Of a stretch of DNA of 64,000 bases, positions 45,301-55,472 are shown one piece after another (the stretch's first letter is position 1; the number at the start of each line of letters is the position of its first letter). Position numbers and translations under genes: made by a program. The stretch spans positions 25,157 through 89,156 of the forward strand of contig CAZGAQ010000020.1 of the NCBI GenBank assembly GCA_964523405.1. The letters are read 5' to 3'. The DNA comes from CAZGAQ01 sp964523405 (GTDB taxonomy: Bacteria; Planctomycetota; Phycisphaerae; UBA1845; Fen-1342). The notes below the pieces were generated by a model, which worked only from the letters and a program-made list of their open reading frames with translations, had not been told where the DNA came from and did no database searches.

Positions 45301-47457
45301 ATGATCACGCACAGTGCAGCGCGTCGAGTGTTCGATTTCGGGCAACCCTACCAAGCCCACCGCAATCGATCGGTGGCGTGGCTACTCGTAATCGGATGTC
45401 TGGCGGGGACTAACAGCCTGTGCGCGGCAGGCGACCCTTTACCGGATGCCGCGACCATTCTGGACCGATACGTCGAAGTCACAGGCGGAAAGGCGGCTTA
45501 CGCCAAGGTGGAGAATCGCGTGAGCCGGGGGCATGTGGTCTTTGTGGGAATGGATATCGAAGACCAGATGACTCTCTACCTGGCGCGCCCCAACAAGTAC
45601 TACTTCGTGTGCGATTCAGATGCGCTGGGCAAGATCGAATATGGCAGCGACGGCAGCACCGTTTGGTACCTGGCCGCGAATTCCGGACCAATAATCGAAG
45701 AGGGCGCGGCGAAAGCGGCCCTTCTGCGGACGTTTGCCATCGACGGGCCGGTGGAATGGCGAGCCGCGTATAAGAAGGCCGTGTGTGTGGGCGAGGAGCC
45801 GGTCGAGGGCCAGGCTTGCTACAAGCTCACCCTGACGTCCAACGACGACAAGACCGAGACGCGTTTCTACGCCAAGCAGTCCGGCCTGCTGGTCCGGCTC
45901 CAGATGACGCGCGAGTCGTCCAACATGCCGCCGACGCCCGTCGAGGAGACTTTCGGCGACTACAAGCGCGTGGACGGCCTGCTCCTTCCGCACCAGCGGA
46001 AGCAACTCTCGAAGCAATGCGGCACGACGCGCGAGATACAGGTCGTGCTCGACAAGATCGAGCACAACGTCGCGCTGCCCGCCACCCGGTTCGACCTGCC
46101 CGACGACATCAAGGACGCCTTGAAGAAGAGCCCGACCGGCGACGGCGCGAGGCCGCCTTCGGCCTGCGGTACGCCGGCGGCGTTGCCCGACACCCCCGGC
46201 GGACGCTGCGCCGCCGCGTTCTTCGAGACCTTCAACTCCGGCGATGACGATCACGTGCGGGACTTCGAGAAGCGCTACCGGGCCGCATCCGCGCTCGCGA
46301 CGCGGTCGATCGATGATCGCATTGAGCAAATGCACCAAATCCGCACTGACTTGGGCCGCCTGACCCCCCTGCGTGTGGTGAGCAGCGACACGACCGAGAT
46401 TTCGATCGTGGCGCGCGCGTCGCGCACGGATGAAGAATTCATGGTCGGCTTCCAGCTCGAGGACCAGGCTCCCCACGGGCTGGTGACCGTCAGCATCCTT
46501 GCTTCCCTCCCGCCGAATATGGACGCGAGCTCCGCAACGCCCATCGACGAAACGCTCCGCAAGGACACGATCAAGAAGATCGCCGACGCACTTCGCGAAG
46601 GTTATGTCTATCCGGAAGTCGGCGAGCGGATGGCCGAGGTCCTGGCGAAGTACGAATTGGAGGGCCGGTACAACGCAGTCACCGATGCCGCCGATCTTGC
46701 GCAGCGGCTGACCGTGGACCTGTTCGCCGTCTGCAAGGACCGCCACTTCGGGATCCGGCCTAGCGGAAGCTCCGCTCGCAGGCCGATGTGTGCGCCGGCC
46801 GCCGACCCCGCCGCGGACACTGGCGACAAGTGTGGTTTCAGCAAGGTTGAAGTGCTGCCGGGGAATGTCGGCTACGTCAAGTTCGACATGTTCCAGGATA
46901 GCGAGCGGGCTCGGGACGTGGCAGCGGCGTCGCTAGCTTCGGTCGCGAACTGCGACGCCCTGGTATTCGATCTGCGAGACAACATCGGCGGCTCACCGAG
47001 AATGATCCAGTTCATCTCCAGTTACCTCTTCGACAAGCCGACGCATCTGAACAGTTTCTACGATCGTCTCAGCAACAAGACTGCCGAAACCTGGACGCTC
47101 GACACTGTCCCCGGCAAACGATTTTCCAACGACCTGCCGGTCTATGTACTGACGAGCAGCTCTACCGTTTCGGCGGCCGAGGAGTTCACGTACAACCTCA
47201 AGAACCTGGACCGGGCGACCATCGTAGGCGAGACTACCGTCGGTGCGGCACACCTTGTGACCGACCGCGCCATCAATGGCCGATTCGCGGTGCGCGTGCC
47301 CTACGCCAGGGCGTACAACCCGATCACCAAGAAAAACTGGGAGGGCGTCGGCGTGAGCCCGGACATTCAGGTGCCGGCGTCGAAGGCCCTCGACGCGGCG
47401 TGCAAGGACGCAGCCAACAAGTTGAGCGCACGGCGCTCGCAGTCCGTTTCAGAGTAG
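45301..47457 (+). CDS. S41-family (IRBP-like) peptidase with LolA-like N-terminal domain
   Basis: 718 residues from the ATG at 45301. Signal peptide (SVAWLLVIGCLAGTNSLCAA). Residues 45-270 resemble the outer-membrane lipoprotein-sorting (LolA-like) domain (ILDRYVEVTGGKAAYAKVEN, MTLYLARPNKYYF). Residues about 300-400 match a DUF3887-like linker. The S41 domain starts near 420 (GYVYPEVGERMAEVLAKYEL, CKDRHFGI) with FDLRDNIGGSPRMIQFISSY and the nucleophile serine in TSSSTVSAAEEFTYNLKNLD, then ATIVGETTVGAAH. Periplasmic protease, probably of the tricorn/IRBP-type subgroup; substrate unknown. Confidence 0.88.
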   Translation: MITHSAARRVFDFGQPYQAHRNRSVAWLLVIGCLAGTNSLCAAGDPLPDAATILDRYVEVTGGKAAYAKVENRVSRGHVVFVGMDIEDQMTLYLARPNKYYFVCDSDALGKIEYGSDGSTVWYLAANSGPIIEEGAAKAALLRTFAIDGPVEWRAAYKKAVCVGEEPVEGQACYKLTLTSNDDKTETRFYAKQSGLLVRLQMTRESSNMPPTPVEETFGDYKRVDGLLLPHQRKQLSKQCGTTREIQVVLDKIEHNVALPATRFDLPDDIKDALKKSPTGDGARPPSACGTPAALPDTPGGRCAAAFFETFNSGDDDHVRDFEKRYRAASALATRSIDDRIEQMHQIRTDLGRLTPLRVVSSDTTEISIVARASRTDEEFMVGFQLEDQAPHGLVTVSILASLPPNMDASSATPIDETLRKDTIKKIADALREGYVYPEVGERMAEVLAKYELEGRYNAVTDAADLAQRLTVDLFAVCKDRHFGIRPSGSSARRPMCAPAADPAADTGDKCGFSKVEVLPGNVGYVKFDMFQDSERARDVAAASLASVANCDALVFDLRDNIGGSPRMIQFISSYLFDKPTHLNSFYDRLSNKTAETWTLDTVPGKRFSNDLPVYVLTSSSTVSAAEEFTYNLKNLDRATIVGETTVGAAHLVTDRAINGRFAVRVPYARAYNPITKKNWEGVGVSPDIQVPASKALDAACKDAANKLSARRSQSVSE

Positions 47458-48285
47458 CAGCCGGCCTCCGGGTTATGAGCGTAATTAGCCCAAATCGCTA
47501 AGTAATTGCGTGGTCGGTAACTAGCGATAGCAGCGGAATCTACGTCGATTTCGCCAACCGCCCATATACCACATTTCGACCATGTTTTTCAACGGATGAT
47601 GTACAAAGCGATGTACATCGGCCCAGCGTGAAAAGACGTGATTCTCCGGGGTCGTACCCCGACGTAGAAAGGGGGGCGCGGCCGGCGGGGGAGAGGTTGC
47701 CGCGCGTTGAGCGGGGGTTCAGAATGTCGGACGCTGTCCATTGCTGCACTTACAGCGGTCTTCATTCAGGATTCACGGGCCATGGTGCGCTATCTCTACG
47801 TGTTTCTCAGCCTCCTTCTTGAAGCGGGTGCGGCACGCCGTGACGCCCGCATTCGGTTCCTGAAAGCCTCCGGGTTATGAGCCCGATGTAGCCATTTCTG
47901 GCTAACCCGTTGAATGTGCGCAACTTACCGCAGGGACAGGGAGTTAGAGTTAGAAATCAATACTCTCCAAGTGCACCAAATTGCACGTGCTACATGGCGT
48001 TTTGGGCGTCATTTTGGTCACCCCTCCGCGCTCCCTACACACAGACGCTGAAAGAGACGAGAGCGAGGTCATTGGTCTTCGGAGTAATGGACAAAAGACG
48101 CTCATCCGCAGAACAGCCAGTTCAATAAGCCCTCAGGGACAGGGTGACCCACTCTAGGCGAAGCAACAGTGTGATCGCTGAGTTGCCCGCTGGAGGTTTT
48201 CTTGCATGTTGATGTCCCCAGTCGGTCCCCAGCCACGACTGTTTGGTAGGATAGAGTGATCTGGCGCTCACATCGGAAAGCCATC
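47458..48285. other. Long intergenic region with tRNA-Met-like repeats
   Basis: About 830 bp, visibly less GC-rich in places than its neighbours. It holds two copies of CCTCCGGGTTATGAGC (47465-47480 and 47867-47882), the complement of a methionine tRNA anticodon arm, and a GATGTAC direct repeat near 47600 (GATGTACAAAGCGATGTAC). Frames here are short with no recognised domain. Promoters of the sigma-factor gene must lie at its right end. Confidence 0.5.
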
Positions 48286-48837
48286 ATGCGCCGCAGGCCG
48301 GAAGACCTCTTCGCCATCCTCGTCAAGGACCACGAGCTTGGTCTGCTTGCTTTCGTGACGGCCCATGTTCCCGATGACGGCGCGGCACTCGACATCATCC
48401 AGGAGACATTCCTTGCCGCCTGGCGGCAGATTGACCAGTTCGACCAGACGGAGTCGTTCAGCCACTACCTGCGCGGCATCGCTCGTCACAAGATTGCTGA
48501 CCACTACCGCGCTGTGTACGCCGAGCATCGTCAACTCAAGGTACTCGCCGAGGAGCGCTTGGCTGGCATTTCCGTCGAATTCGAACGACAGGTGCCGGAT
48601 GATACGGAACTATTCGAAGCACGCCTGACGGCCCTACGGACCTGCATCGACAAGCTGAACATTCCCGTCCGCGCCGTCGTCGAGCAGCACTATCAGCAGG
48701 GCCGCTCGTGCCACGAGATCGCCGTCACGATCGGCCGGGGCGTCGAAGCGGTCAAGAAGTTGCTGCAGCGCGGTCGGCACTTCCTGTTCAAGTGTATCCA
48801 TGAGCGACTGGGAACGGGGGTGCAGCTTGTCAGCTGA
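48286..48837 (+). CDS. ECF sigma factor, Rhodopirellula type
   Basis: 183 residues from the ATG at 48286; a GTG at 48256 would add 10. Region 2: RRPEDLFAILVKDHELGLLA, DDGAALDIIQETFLAAWRQI, FSHYLRGIARHKIADHYR. Region 4: LRTCIDKLNIPVRAVVEQHY, QQGRSCHEIAVTIGRGVEAV, KKLLQRGRHFLFKCI. This is the group first defined from planctomycetes and verrucomicrobia. The next gene overlaps by 38 bp and encodes a membrane protein in the position of an anti-sigma factor. Confidence 0.92.
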   Translation: MRRRPEDLFAILVKDHELGLLAFVTAHVPDDGAALDIIQETFLAAWRQIDQFDQTESFSHYLRGIARHKIADHYRAVYAEHRQLKVLAEERLAGISVEFERQVPDDTELFEARLTALRTCIDKLNIPVRAVVEQHYQQGRSCHEIAVTIGRGVEAVKKLLQRGRHFLFKCIHERLGTGVQLVS

Positions 48838-50575
48838 ATCCCTGCCTTCGCTGGATGGATCGTCCCCGCTGCAGGACGCCGTGGAACAGCGTATCGTCCA
48901 CGGCCTGCTCACATCGCTCTATGCGTCATCGCCTGAGGAACGAAGCCGGCGCACGCACGGCATCCTCAACTATGTCCGGACACATTCCGTAGAACCAGAC
49001 GGCCGCGCGCCGCCGACGGAAACTGCTCTTCCCGCGGCACGCTTGCTTCGGCCGCTTGAGCCCGCCGACGCAGGTCGCCGGTCTATCCCCGGTCGTCGTT
49101 GGATCCAGATCGTTCTCCGGCGCGTTGTGTTGCCCGTCGGTTTGGCCGCGTCGATCGTCCTGGCCGTCGTGCATCTGTGGGAAAGCACGCCGGCAGCGCA
49201 CGCTGAGACGCCCCTCGTCCGAGCCATCAACGCCGGCATCGTGATGTTCTTTTATCTCGGCAACGCGGACTTCCGTTTGGACGACGATCCGCAGGCAGCC
49301 GAGGCCTTTCGCCAGCAACTCGCTGTTCTTGCCCAGAAGCGCGACTCCCTTCTTCAGGAGTTCAACCAGCCCGGAAGTAACGACCCGAACCACCTCATTC
49401 CGCTCATGCAAGTCTGGCAGGGACTCGCCACTGGCCTGGTGCAACTTGGTGATCGCGAAGCACTCCGTGAGCTCCAGGACGCACTCGCATTGCTGCGCGC
49501 GAACCAAGTTGTGGACGCCTCTGCCAACTGGCAGTGGATCCTGCTCAACGATCTCGGCACCGCCTGTGCCATGTTCGGCGAACACGGGGCCGCCCAGGCT
49601 GCCTACGCGGATTCCCTTGACCTGCGCGTGGCGCACGGCGGTCGTCAGGACGATCCTCGTCGCGGGGACCCGGGCTACGAGGGGCACTTGGCCGGCGATG
49701 TCGTCATTCCGTACCTGCGTTTCGTCATGCTGGCGCTCGCGCAGAACGACCAGTCCGAGGCCGACCGCTGGCTCGCCTGCGCGGAACAGTGCCTGGCCCA
49801 GCAGCTGCGCACGATCTGCGAGATGAACGCCTCCAACGCCGCGCCCGACGCCTCGTTCTGGCAGGCGTGGCAAGCCCTGCCTGAGGAATTCCGCGGGCCC
49901 AGGGACGAATACAACCCGGCTGAGATCGAGCACTGGCCAAGGGCCTGGAAGACCTACGGCCCGTCGGAGACCTATGCCCATCATGTCGGGGCAGTGCTCT
50001 TCCACCGGGCCGTCGTCAGCCATCTCAAGGGGGACACGGGCGCTGCGGCCGAGGCCCTTGACCGCCTCGCCACGCTGGAGCCGTTCCTGGCGCATCGTCC
50101 GCAGAATGACGAGTTTCGTCTGCCGCTGCTGCTGCATGTGGAACGGGCCCGCCTGGCGTTGCTGACCGGCCGACCTGCGGAAGCGCTGGCCGAACTCGAC
50201 CGCGCCGAGGCGTACGCGGACCGCGTGCAGCGCCTGTACGCCGCCATCGAGAGCGGGCAACAGCGGGGGCCCGGCGTACCCGCCGCAAACCGGCTTCCGA
50301 TTAGTCCGGCCGGTCGGGTGGAGATCGAATTGCTGCGCGCGTTCGCGGAGTTCGAACTGGCGGACCCGAAGCAGGCGATGCCCAGCCCCGGCCCGGCCGG
50401 GATGGTTCCAGCCACGTCGCCAACCCGGGGGACCGCGCAAAGCCGCATCTTGCGCGCGCTCGATATACCGCAACGCCTGGTTCGGAGCTGGCCCGGGGCG
50501 GACCAGGCGCGCTTTCTCAAGCAGTTTGAGGCGTGGAACCGATTGGCGAATTCGACGGAGGCACAGCAGCCGTGA
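48800..50575 (+). CDS. Membrane-anchored TPR-like protein, probable anti-sigma partner
   Basis: 591 residues, start inside the sigma gene. An N-terminal cytoplasmic part of about 105 residues (SSPLQDAVEQRIVHGLLTSL) is followed by one transmembrane helix (VLPVGLAASIVLAVVHLW, about 108-128). The large periplasmic part is helical with TPR-like repeats (ALRELQDALALLRANQVVDA, GAAQAAYADSLDLRVAHGGR, AEALAELDRAEAYADRVQRL). No zinc anti-sigma motif (HxxxCxxC) is present. Gene overlap and topology suggest it controls the sigma factor, but this is inference. Confidence 0.75.
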   Translation: MSDWERGCSLSAESLPSLDGSSPLQDAVEQRIVHGLLTSLYASSPEERSRRTHGILNYVRTHSVEPDGRAPPTETALPAARLLRPLEPADAGRRSIPGRRWIQIVLRRVVLPVGLAASIVLAVVHLWESTPAAHAETPLVRAINAGIVMFFYLGNADFRLDDDPQAAEAFRQQLAVLAQKRDSLLQEFNQPGSNDPNHLIPLMQVWQGLATGLVQLGDREALRELQDALALLRANQVVDASANWQWILLNDLGTACAMFGEHGAAQAAYADSLDLRVAHGGRQDDPRRGDPGYEGHLAGDVVIPYLRFVMLALAQNDQSEADRWLACAEQCLAQQLRTICEMNASNAAPDASFWQAWQALPEEFRGPRDEYNPAEIEHWPRAWKTYGPSETYAHHVGAVLFHRAVVSHLKGDTGAAAEALDRLATLEPFLAHRPQNDEFRLPLLLHVERARLALLTGRPAEALAELDRAEAYADRVQRLYAAIESGQQRGPGVPAANRLPISPAGRVEIELLRAFAEFELADPKQAMPSPGPAGMVPATSPTRGTAQSRILRALDIPQRLVRSWPGADQARFLKQFEAWNRLANSTEAQQP

Positions 50576-50852
50576 TGCCCTCTGCGAAAAGTCCGACCAC
50601 GCGTGACCTCTTGGTGCTTCGACCCGCGCTCAGGCTAGGTTGCATAAATCCGCTTGGTCCACGGAGCCCTGAAACGCGCCCGAAACCAAGTGGGCGCCGC
50701 AGCCCGGACGCCGCGTAATGAGGCGGTATCGCCACCCAATGGACCCAGGTCAGGTCATCTGGAAAGCGTCGGCCTGAGAGGTTTCGCAGTTTCTGCAGTT
50801 TGAGTATTGTCCGGCGACACGGCCCGAGCAAGCCCTTATCGAGGAGCACGCT

Positions 50853-53800
50853 ATGCGTTTCGCGCATGTAGGTTCTGTAATGCTCTGTTTGGTTTCGATG
50901 GCCGTGCCCGCTTCAGCGCAGCTCACCGACGACGACATCGCTATAATGCGCAAAGAGATCCAGCGCGAAGGTTGGACTTTCTCCGTCGGCAAGAATGACG
51001 CGACGAAATACCCGCTCAATCAACTGACCGGCGTGATCAAGCCCAAGAACTGGAGAGTGGGTGCCCGGTTCGATGCCTGCCCGCCCCAGCGCGACCTGCC
51101 GGCGACATTCGATTGGCGCAGCTACAACGGCAGGAACTACTGCACACCTATCAAGCAGCAGGATGGCTGCGGTTGCTGCTGGGCCTTTGCCCTGATCGGC
51201 AGCGTCGAGTCCAACATCCTGCTTAGGTTCGGGCTCACTGCCGACCTCTCGGAGCAGTGGCTGGTAAGTTGCACCGGTCTAGGCGGTTGTGCCGTCGAAT
51301 GGCCGGGTAATGCCGCTAACTTCTTGCTGCGTAACGGCCAGCACCGAGACCCGTGCGGTGGGTATGGCGCTGTGCTCGAATCCGAATTCCCGTACGTGGC
51401 GTGGGCCGCGCCATGCGGCTGTCCCTACTCACATCCGTATCGTCTCGCAGATTGGGCCTTCATCGGTGACGAGTGGGGTATCCCTACGATTGCACAACTC
51501 AAGCAGGCCATGCTCGACCATGGCCCCATCTGCGTATGCGTCTATGCAGACGCATATTTCCAGGGCTATAACGGCGGCATCTTCAACCACTGCTCTGGCA
51601 CGGAGATCAACCACACGGTCGACCTGGTAGGATGGGACGACAGCCAAGGTGTGTGGTTCCTGCGCAACTCGTGGGGCGATGGATGGGGCGAGGGTGGGTA
51701 CATGAGGATCGCGTACAACTGCTCCTTAGTCGGATATAACGCCCTCTATGTGGAGAATGCCGGTTTACAGCTCTCGTGTGATTCGATACCCTCCGGCGCC
51801 AACGCCTATCAGCCCGGGCAAATGCCCGTCTTAACGGCGACCATTCGCGACGCAAATGGGAACTTCGTTGATCCGCAGTGGATAGATGTCTTCCCAAGCC
51901 CCGATGCCAGCGGTTATCCCATAATCATGTACCGCGTGAGCACAGGGCATTGGCAGTCCTCAGCGAACACCGCCTGGCGCTTTGGCTGCGACTGTTATAC
52001 GTTTACTTTGCTTGCCGGGGCGCCAGGCGTGCCGACGGCGCAATGTTCCATGACTTTTACACCGTGTCCGTGCGTGCCCAGTACGCCAGTTGCGATTTCC
52101 TCCCTCGGCGTCTCGCCGGACCAGCTGTGCCCGGGAGCGCAGTCGGCCACAATCAGTCACTCGATCAATGTGACAGCTTTCGAGCGTGTGACGGTGTCGG
52201 ACCCAAACGGTGCCGTCGTACGGACGCTCGCCAGCGCACAGTCACGGCCCCCGGGGATACAGTTTGACACCTGGGACGGAAGAAACAGCTCGGGACAAGC
52301 GGTAGCGCCGGGCACGTACTGGGCCACTGTCGAAGCGATTCATCTTGATACAGCGTGGGCCTTCGAGTATTTCGGCGCAATGGGTTCTCAAAACACGCAA
52401 GTGTACAACCCGTGGAACGCGATCCTGGGACCGGACGGCAACGCTTACGTGCTGGATCTGCGCTGGGATCTGGGGGGGCCCTGTTACCACGTACTTAAGT
52501 ACGGCTCAACCAGCCCGATCACGCTGCAAAATCAGTACTTTTGTCCCAACAGTGTGAATCCCGGCGGGCTGGATTGCTCCGGGTCGCAGGGCATGGCTGC
52601 GGATTCACAGGGGCGGCTGTATATTCTGAATGACCTCGCAAATGGCACAGGCGGCCGGCGCATCACCGTGTGGAATTCAGCAACGGGCTCTTGGATTGCC
52701 GAGTTCGGCGGAGACGTAATGCAGTGGTCCTCGGCCTATTATGTCGTCGTTCCGCTGTACTATCATGCTCCCAACAACCGACTGTACACATGGGCATATG
52801 ATGCGACCGGAGGAGGATGTAAAGTCTTTGTGTTTGACGCGGCCTCGCACACGCTGGTTGCGAAACTCGATGTGCTCGCGGATACGTCGAACGTGCCAAG
52901 TGCGACAGGAATAGCGGTCGATGCGGATAATAATGTCTGGGTGGCGGTTCGCAACTACGGCGTATATGTGGTTAGTCATTCTGGGCAGGTCGTGCGAAGC
53001 TGGCCGTCGGTGCCCTGGGAATGGTGCCGGCTCGTGGTTCGCAACGGCCGGACAGTGTACCTGTGTGTCGAAACCGGGCAGGTGTATGTGTGGGACTTGT
53101 ATGGCAATGAACTCGCATCGGTGTGCGTCAGCACGCAGGAGCCGCTGAACGGCGGCCTCAATATGTCCGGCGCCGCGGGACAGTACTTCGTGGGGTCGTC
53201 CTTGTACCAGTGCCAGCAGAATCCAAGTGGACTATGGGCTGCGTCGAAGGTCCGTGATCTCAGTAGTTCCGCTAGACAGTCTGTGCCTGTGATGGTAGGT
53301 GACGCGATGACGGACCCGACCGGCGCGTCGGCGAGTCCGAACCCCGCGTGTGCGGGTCAATCGGTGACGCTCACAGCTTCCGGCGGTTCGGGCGGAACGT
53401 ATAAGTGGTACGCCGGTAATTGTGGCGGAACTTACGTTGGCAGTGGCTCTCCGCTGACCATCAGCGCGCCCGGGGCGACGACAACGTACCACGTGCGCAT
53501 GGAGGGGCTGTGCGGGAACTCGGCGTGTGCTTCGACAACGCTCTCGGTCGGTACTGTGCCAACAACCCCGAGCAGCGCGTCGGCAAGTCCGAACGTGGCG
53601 TGCGCCGGTCAGCCGGTGACGTTGACGGCGTCGGGCGGTGCGGGTGGGACGTACAAATGGTATTCCGGCAGTTGCGGCGGGACTTACGTTGGCAGTGGTT
53701 CGTCGCTGCCTATCAATGCGCCGGCTACGGACACGACGTATTACGTGCGCGTGGAGGGGTGCGGGAACTCGACGTGTGCTGCAACGACACTAGCGATTAC

Positions 53801-55178
53801 GGCCCCGCCGGTAGCGCCAACTGGCGCGTCAGTGGATCCGAATACGGCGTGCGCCGGGCAGGCGGTCACGTTGACGGCGTCTGGTGGATCCGGCGGGACG
53901 TACGAATGGTACTCCGGTGGCTGCGGGGGAACTTACGTTGGCAGTGGCTCGTTGTTAACGATCAGCGCGCCGACCGCGACCACGACCTACTATGTGCGTA
54001 CGAAGGGTTGCGGAAACTCGACGTGTGCGTCGACGACCTTGTCGATTGTCGACTTCGCTGACTTTGAGCCGTTCTTGACTTGCATGCACGGTCCCGGCCT
54101 GGCCGCGGCCGACGGCTGTCCTTGTGCGGATTTCGATCTTGACGGCGATGTCGACCTGGCGGATTTCGCGCAGTTACAGGCGTTATTTGGAGAGTATGAC
54201 AATTACACGTGGCATCCGTTGGGGACGGGTTTGGACAGCAGCACCGCGTACGCGCTCACGGTGTACAATGGTGAGCTTATTGCCGGGGGCGGTTTCTCAA
54301 ATGCCGGCGGTAGCAGCGCGAACGGCATCGCGCGCTGGAACGGCAGCGCGTGGCAGGCGTTGGGGACTGGAACGGACAACATCGTCATTTCGCTGACCGT
54401 GTACAACGGCGAATTGATAGCGGGAGGCAATTTCGGCACCGCCGGCGATGTGGTGTGCAGCCGAATTGCGCGCTGGGACGGCACGCAGTGGCGGCCGCTG
54501 GGCAGCGGGGTAAGCGGCGATGTGAATGCATTGGCCGCGTACAACGGCGAGTTGATTGCCGGGGGCATTTTCACAACCGCCGGCGGCATAACGGTTGGTT
54601 ACATCGCGCGCTGGAATGGCAGCGCGTGGCAGACGCTAGGGACGGGGACCAATGCTGTCGTGACCAGTCTGGCGGTGTATAACGGTGAACTGATCGCAGG
54701 AGGCAGCTTCACCACGGCAGGTGGAGTGGCGTGCGGCCGCATTGCACGGTGGAACGGCACGCAGTGGCAGCCGCTGGGCAGCGGGATGAACACCGATGTA
54801 AATGTTCTGGGCGTGTATAACAGCGAACTGATCGCCGGAGGCAGCTTCACCATGGCCGGCGGCGTGACCGTGAGCCGGGTCGCACGCTGGAATGGCACAA
54901 ACTGGCAGCCGCTGGGGACAGGGGTGGACGGTGTCCCGATTTGCCTGGTCGTCTACAACAGCGAGCTGATCGCCGGGGGGGCGTTCAGCAACGCCGGCAG
55001 TGCAGCCGCCAACCACGTCGCCCGCTGGAATGGGACTAGCTGGCAATCTCTGGGTACCGGCATGAGCGACTTGGTCAACTCCTTGACGGTATACAACAGC
55101 GAGCTGATCGCAGGCGGGTGGTTCACAAACGCAGGTGGCGTGTCATGCGACCGGATCGCCAGATGGGGCGCTCAGTAA
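50853..55178 (+). CDS. Secreted papain-family protease with NHL, Ig-like, dockerin-like and propeller modules
   Basis: 1441 residues, GAGGAG upstream, signal peptide ending PASA. The C1A domain (85-300) has Q103, C109 (GCGCCWAF), H254 (INHTVDLVGW) and N272 (LRNSWGDGWG). Residues 430-810 contain a FlgD-like segment (GVQ-type FDTWDGRNSSGQAVAPGTYW) and NHL-type propeller repeats. Three tandem Ig-like repeats of about 85 residues follow from 818 (NPACAGQSVTLTASGGSGGT...YVGSGSPLTISAP). The dockerin-like planctomycete motif (CPCADFDLDGDVDLADFAQL) spans 1068-1110. Seven repeats with (V/A)YN(G/S)ELIAGG form a C-terminal propeller. Secreted or surface-attached, probably acting on extracellular protein. 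Confidence 0.92.
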   Translation: MRFAHVGSVMLCLVSMAVPASAQLTDDDIAIMRKEIQREGWTFSVGKNDATKYPLNQLTGVIKPKNWRVGARFDACPPQRDLPATFDWRSYNGRNYCTPIKQQDGCGCCWAFALIGSVESNILLRFGLTADLSEQWLVSCTGLGGCAVEWPGNAANFLLRNGQHRDPCGGYGAVLESEFPYVAWAAPCGCPYSHPYRLADWAFIGDEWGIPTIAQLKQAMLDHGPICVCVYADAYFQGYNGGIFNHCSGTEINHTVDLVGWDDSQGVWFLRNSWGDGWGEGGYMRIAYNCSLVGYNALYVENAGLQLSCDSIPSGANAYQPGQMPVLTATIRDANGNFVDPQWIDVFPSPDASGYPIIMYRVSTGHWQSSANTAWRFGCDCYTFTLLAGAPGVPTAQCSMTFTPCPCVPSTPVAISSLGVSPDQLCPGAQSATISHSINVTAFERVTVSDPNGAVVRTLASAQSRPPGIQFDTWDGRNSSGQAVAPGTYWATVEAIHLDTAWAFEYFGAMGSQNTQVYNPWNAILGPDGNAYVLDLRWDLGGPCYHVLKYGSTSPITLQNQYFCPNSVNPGGLDCSGSQGMAADSQGRLYILNDLANGTGGRRITVWNSATGSWIAEFGGDVMQWSSAYYVVVPLYYHAPNNRLYTWAYDATGGGCKVFVFDAASHTLVAKLDVLADTSNVPSATGIAVDADNNVWVAVRNYGVYVVSHSGQVVRSWPSVPWEWCRLVVRNGRTVYLCVETGQVYVWDLYGNELASVCVSTQEPLNGGLNMSGAAGQYFVGSSLYQCQQNPSGLWAASKVRDLSSSARQSVPVMVGDAMTDPTGASASPNPACAGQSVTLTASGGSGGTYKWYAGNCGGTYVGSGSPLTISAPGATTTYHVRMEGLCGNSACASTTLSVGTVPTTPSSASASPNVACAGQPVTLTASGGAGGTYKWYSGSCGGTYVGSGSSLPINAPATDTTYYVRVEGCGNSTCAATTLAITAPPVAPTGASVDPNTACAGQAVTLTASGGSGGTYEWYSGGCGGTYVGSGSLLTISAPTATTTYYVRTKGCGNSTCASTTLSIVDFADFEPFLTCMHGPGLAAADGCPCADFDLDGDVDLADFAQLQALFGEYDNYTWHPLGTGLDSSTAYALTVYNGELIAGGGFSNAGGSSANGIARWNGSAWQALGTGTDNIVISLTVYNGELIAGGNFGTAGDVVCSRIARWDGTQWRPLGSGVSGDVNALAAYNGELIAGGIFTTAGGITVGYIARWNGSAWQTLGTGTNAVVTSLAVYNGELIAGGSFTTAGGVACGRIARWNGTQWQPLGSGMNTDVNVLGVYNSELIAGGSFTMAGGVTVSRVARWNGTNWQPLGTGVDGVPICLVVYNSELIAGGAFSNAGSAAANHVARWNGTSWQSLGTGMSDLVNSLTVYNSELIAGGWFTNAGGVSCDRIARWGAQ

Positions 55179-55472
55179 ATGCGCGAGCGGATTTCTCTCT
55201 CGATTTCGGTGCTTAGCGCGTGTGCGATCCCGAGCATGTGGCCATAGTTTGCCCGCGAGGCTCCGGACGCTGATTCGCGATGTAAACGGCCTTGGCGGCC
55301 CAGGAATGCGGGTACCGCGGAGTGGGAATAAGCTCGGTTGCCATCCGCTACGAACAACCCGTGCCGGCCAGCAAGCCGGTCCTTCACCGCGGCCGGCCGC
55401 TTTGGATGGCAGCCGCGGTTGGAGGCATGTTCCTTTCAAACAACTAGCTGCCCGGAATTGCATTGGCCCGGC
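55179..55472. other. Intergenic region before the BlaI promoter
   Basis: About 290 bp with no gene, RNA or repeat that I can support. Confidence 0.45.

Noticed and set aside
45616..46746. 376-residue minus-strand open frame
   Set aside because: Fully antisense to the S41 peptidase; no domain, low-complexity charged sequence typical of GC-rich shadows. The same applies to 48926-50473 and 5353-6267.
47595..47625. GATGTAC repeats as an operator
   Set aside because: Short, and far (about 660 bp) from the nearest start codon; probably chance.
47867..47886. tRNA-Met gene
   Set aside because: Only the anticodon arm is present; no acceptor, D or T arm can be folded from the flanks.
53320..55150. 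CRISPR-like regular repeats
   Set aside because: The periodicity comes from in-frame Ig-like and propeller repeats of one protein, with diverged units and no spacers.
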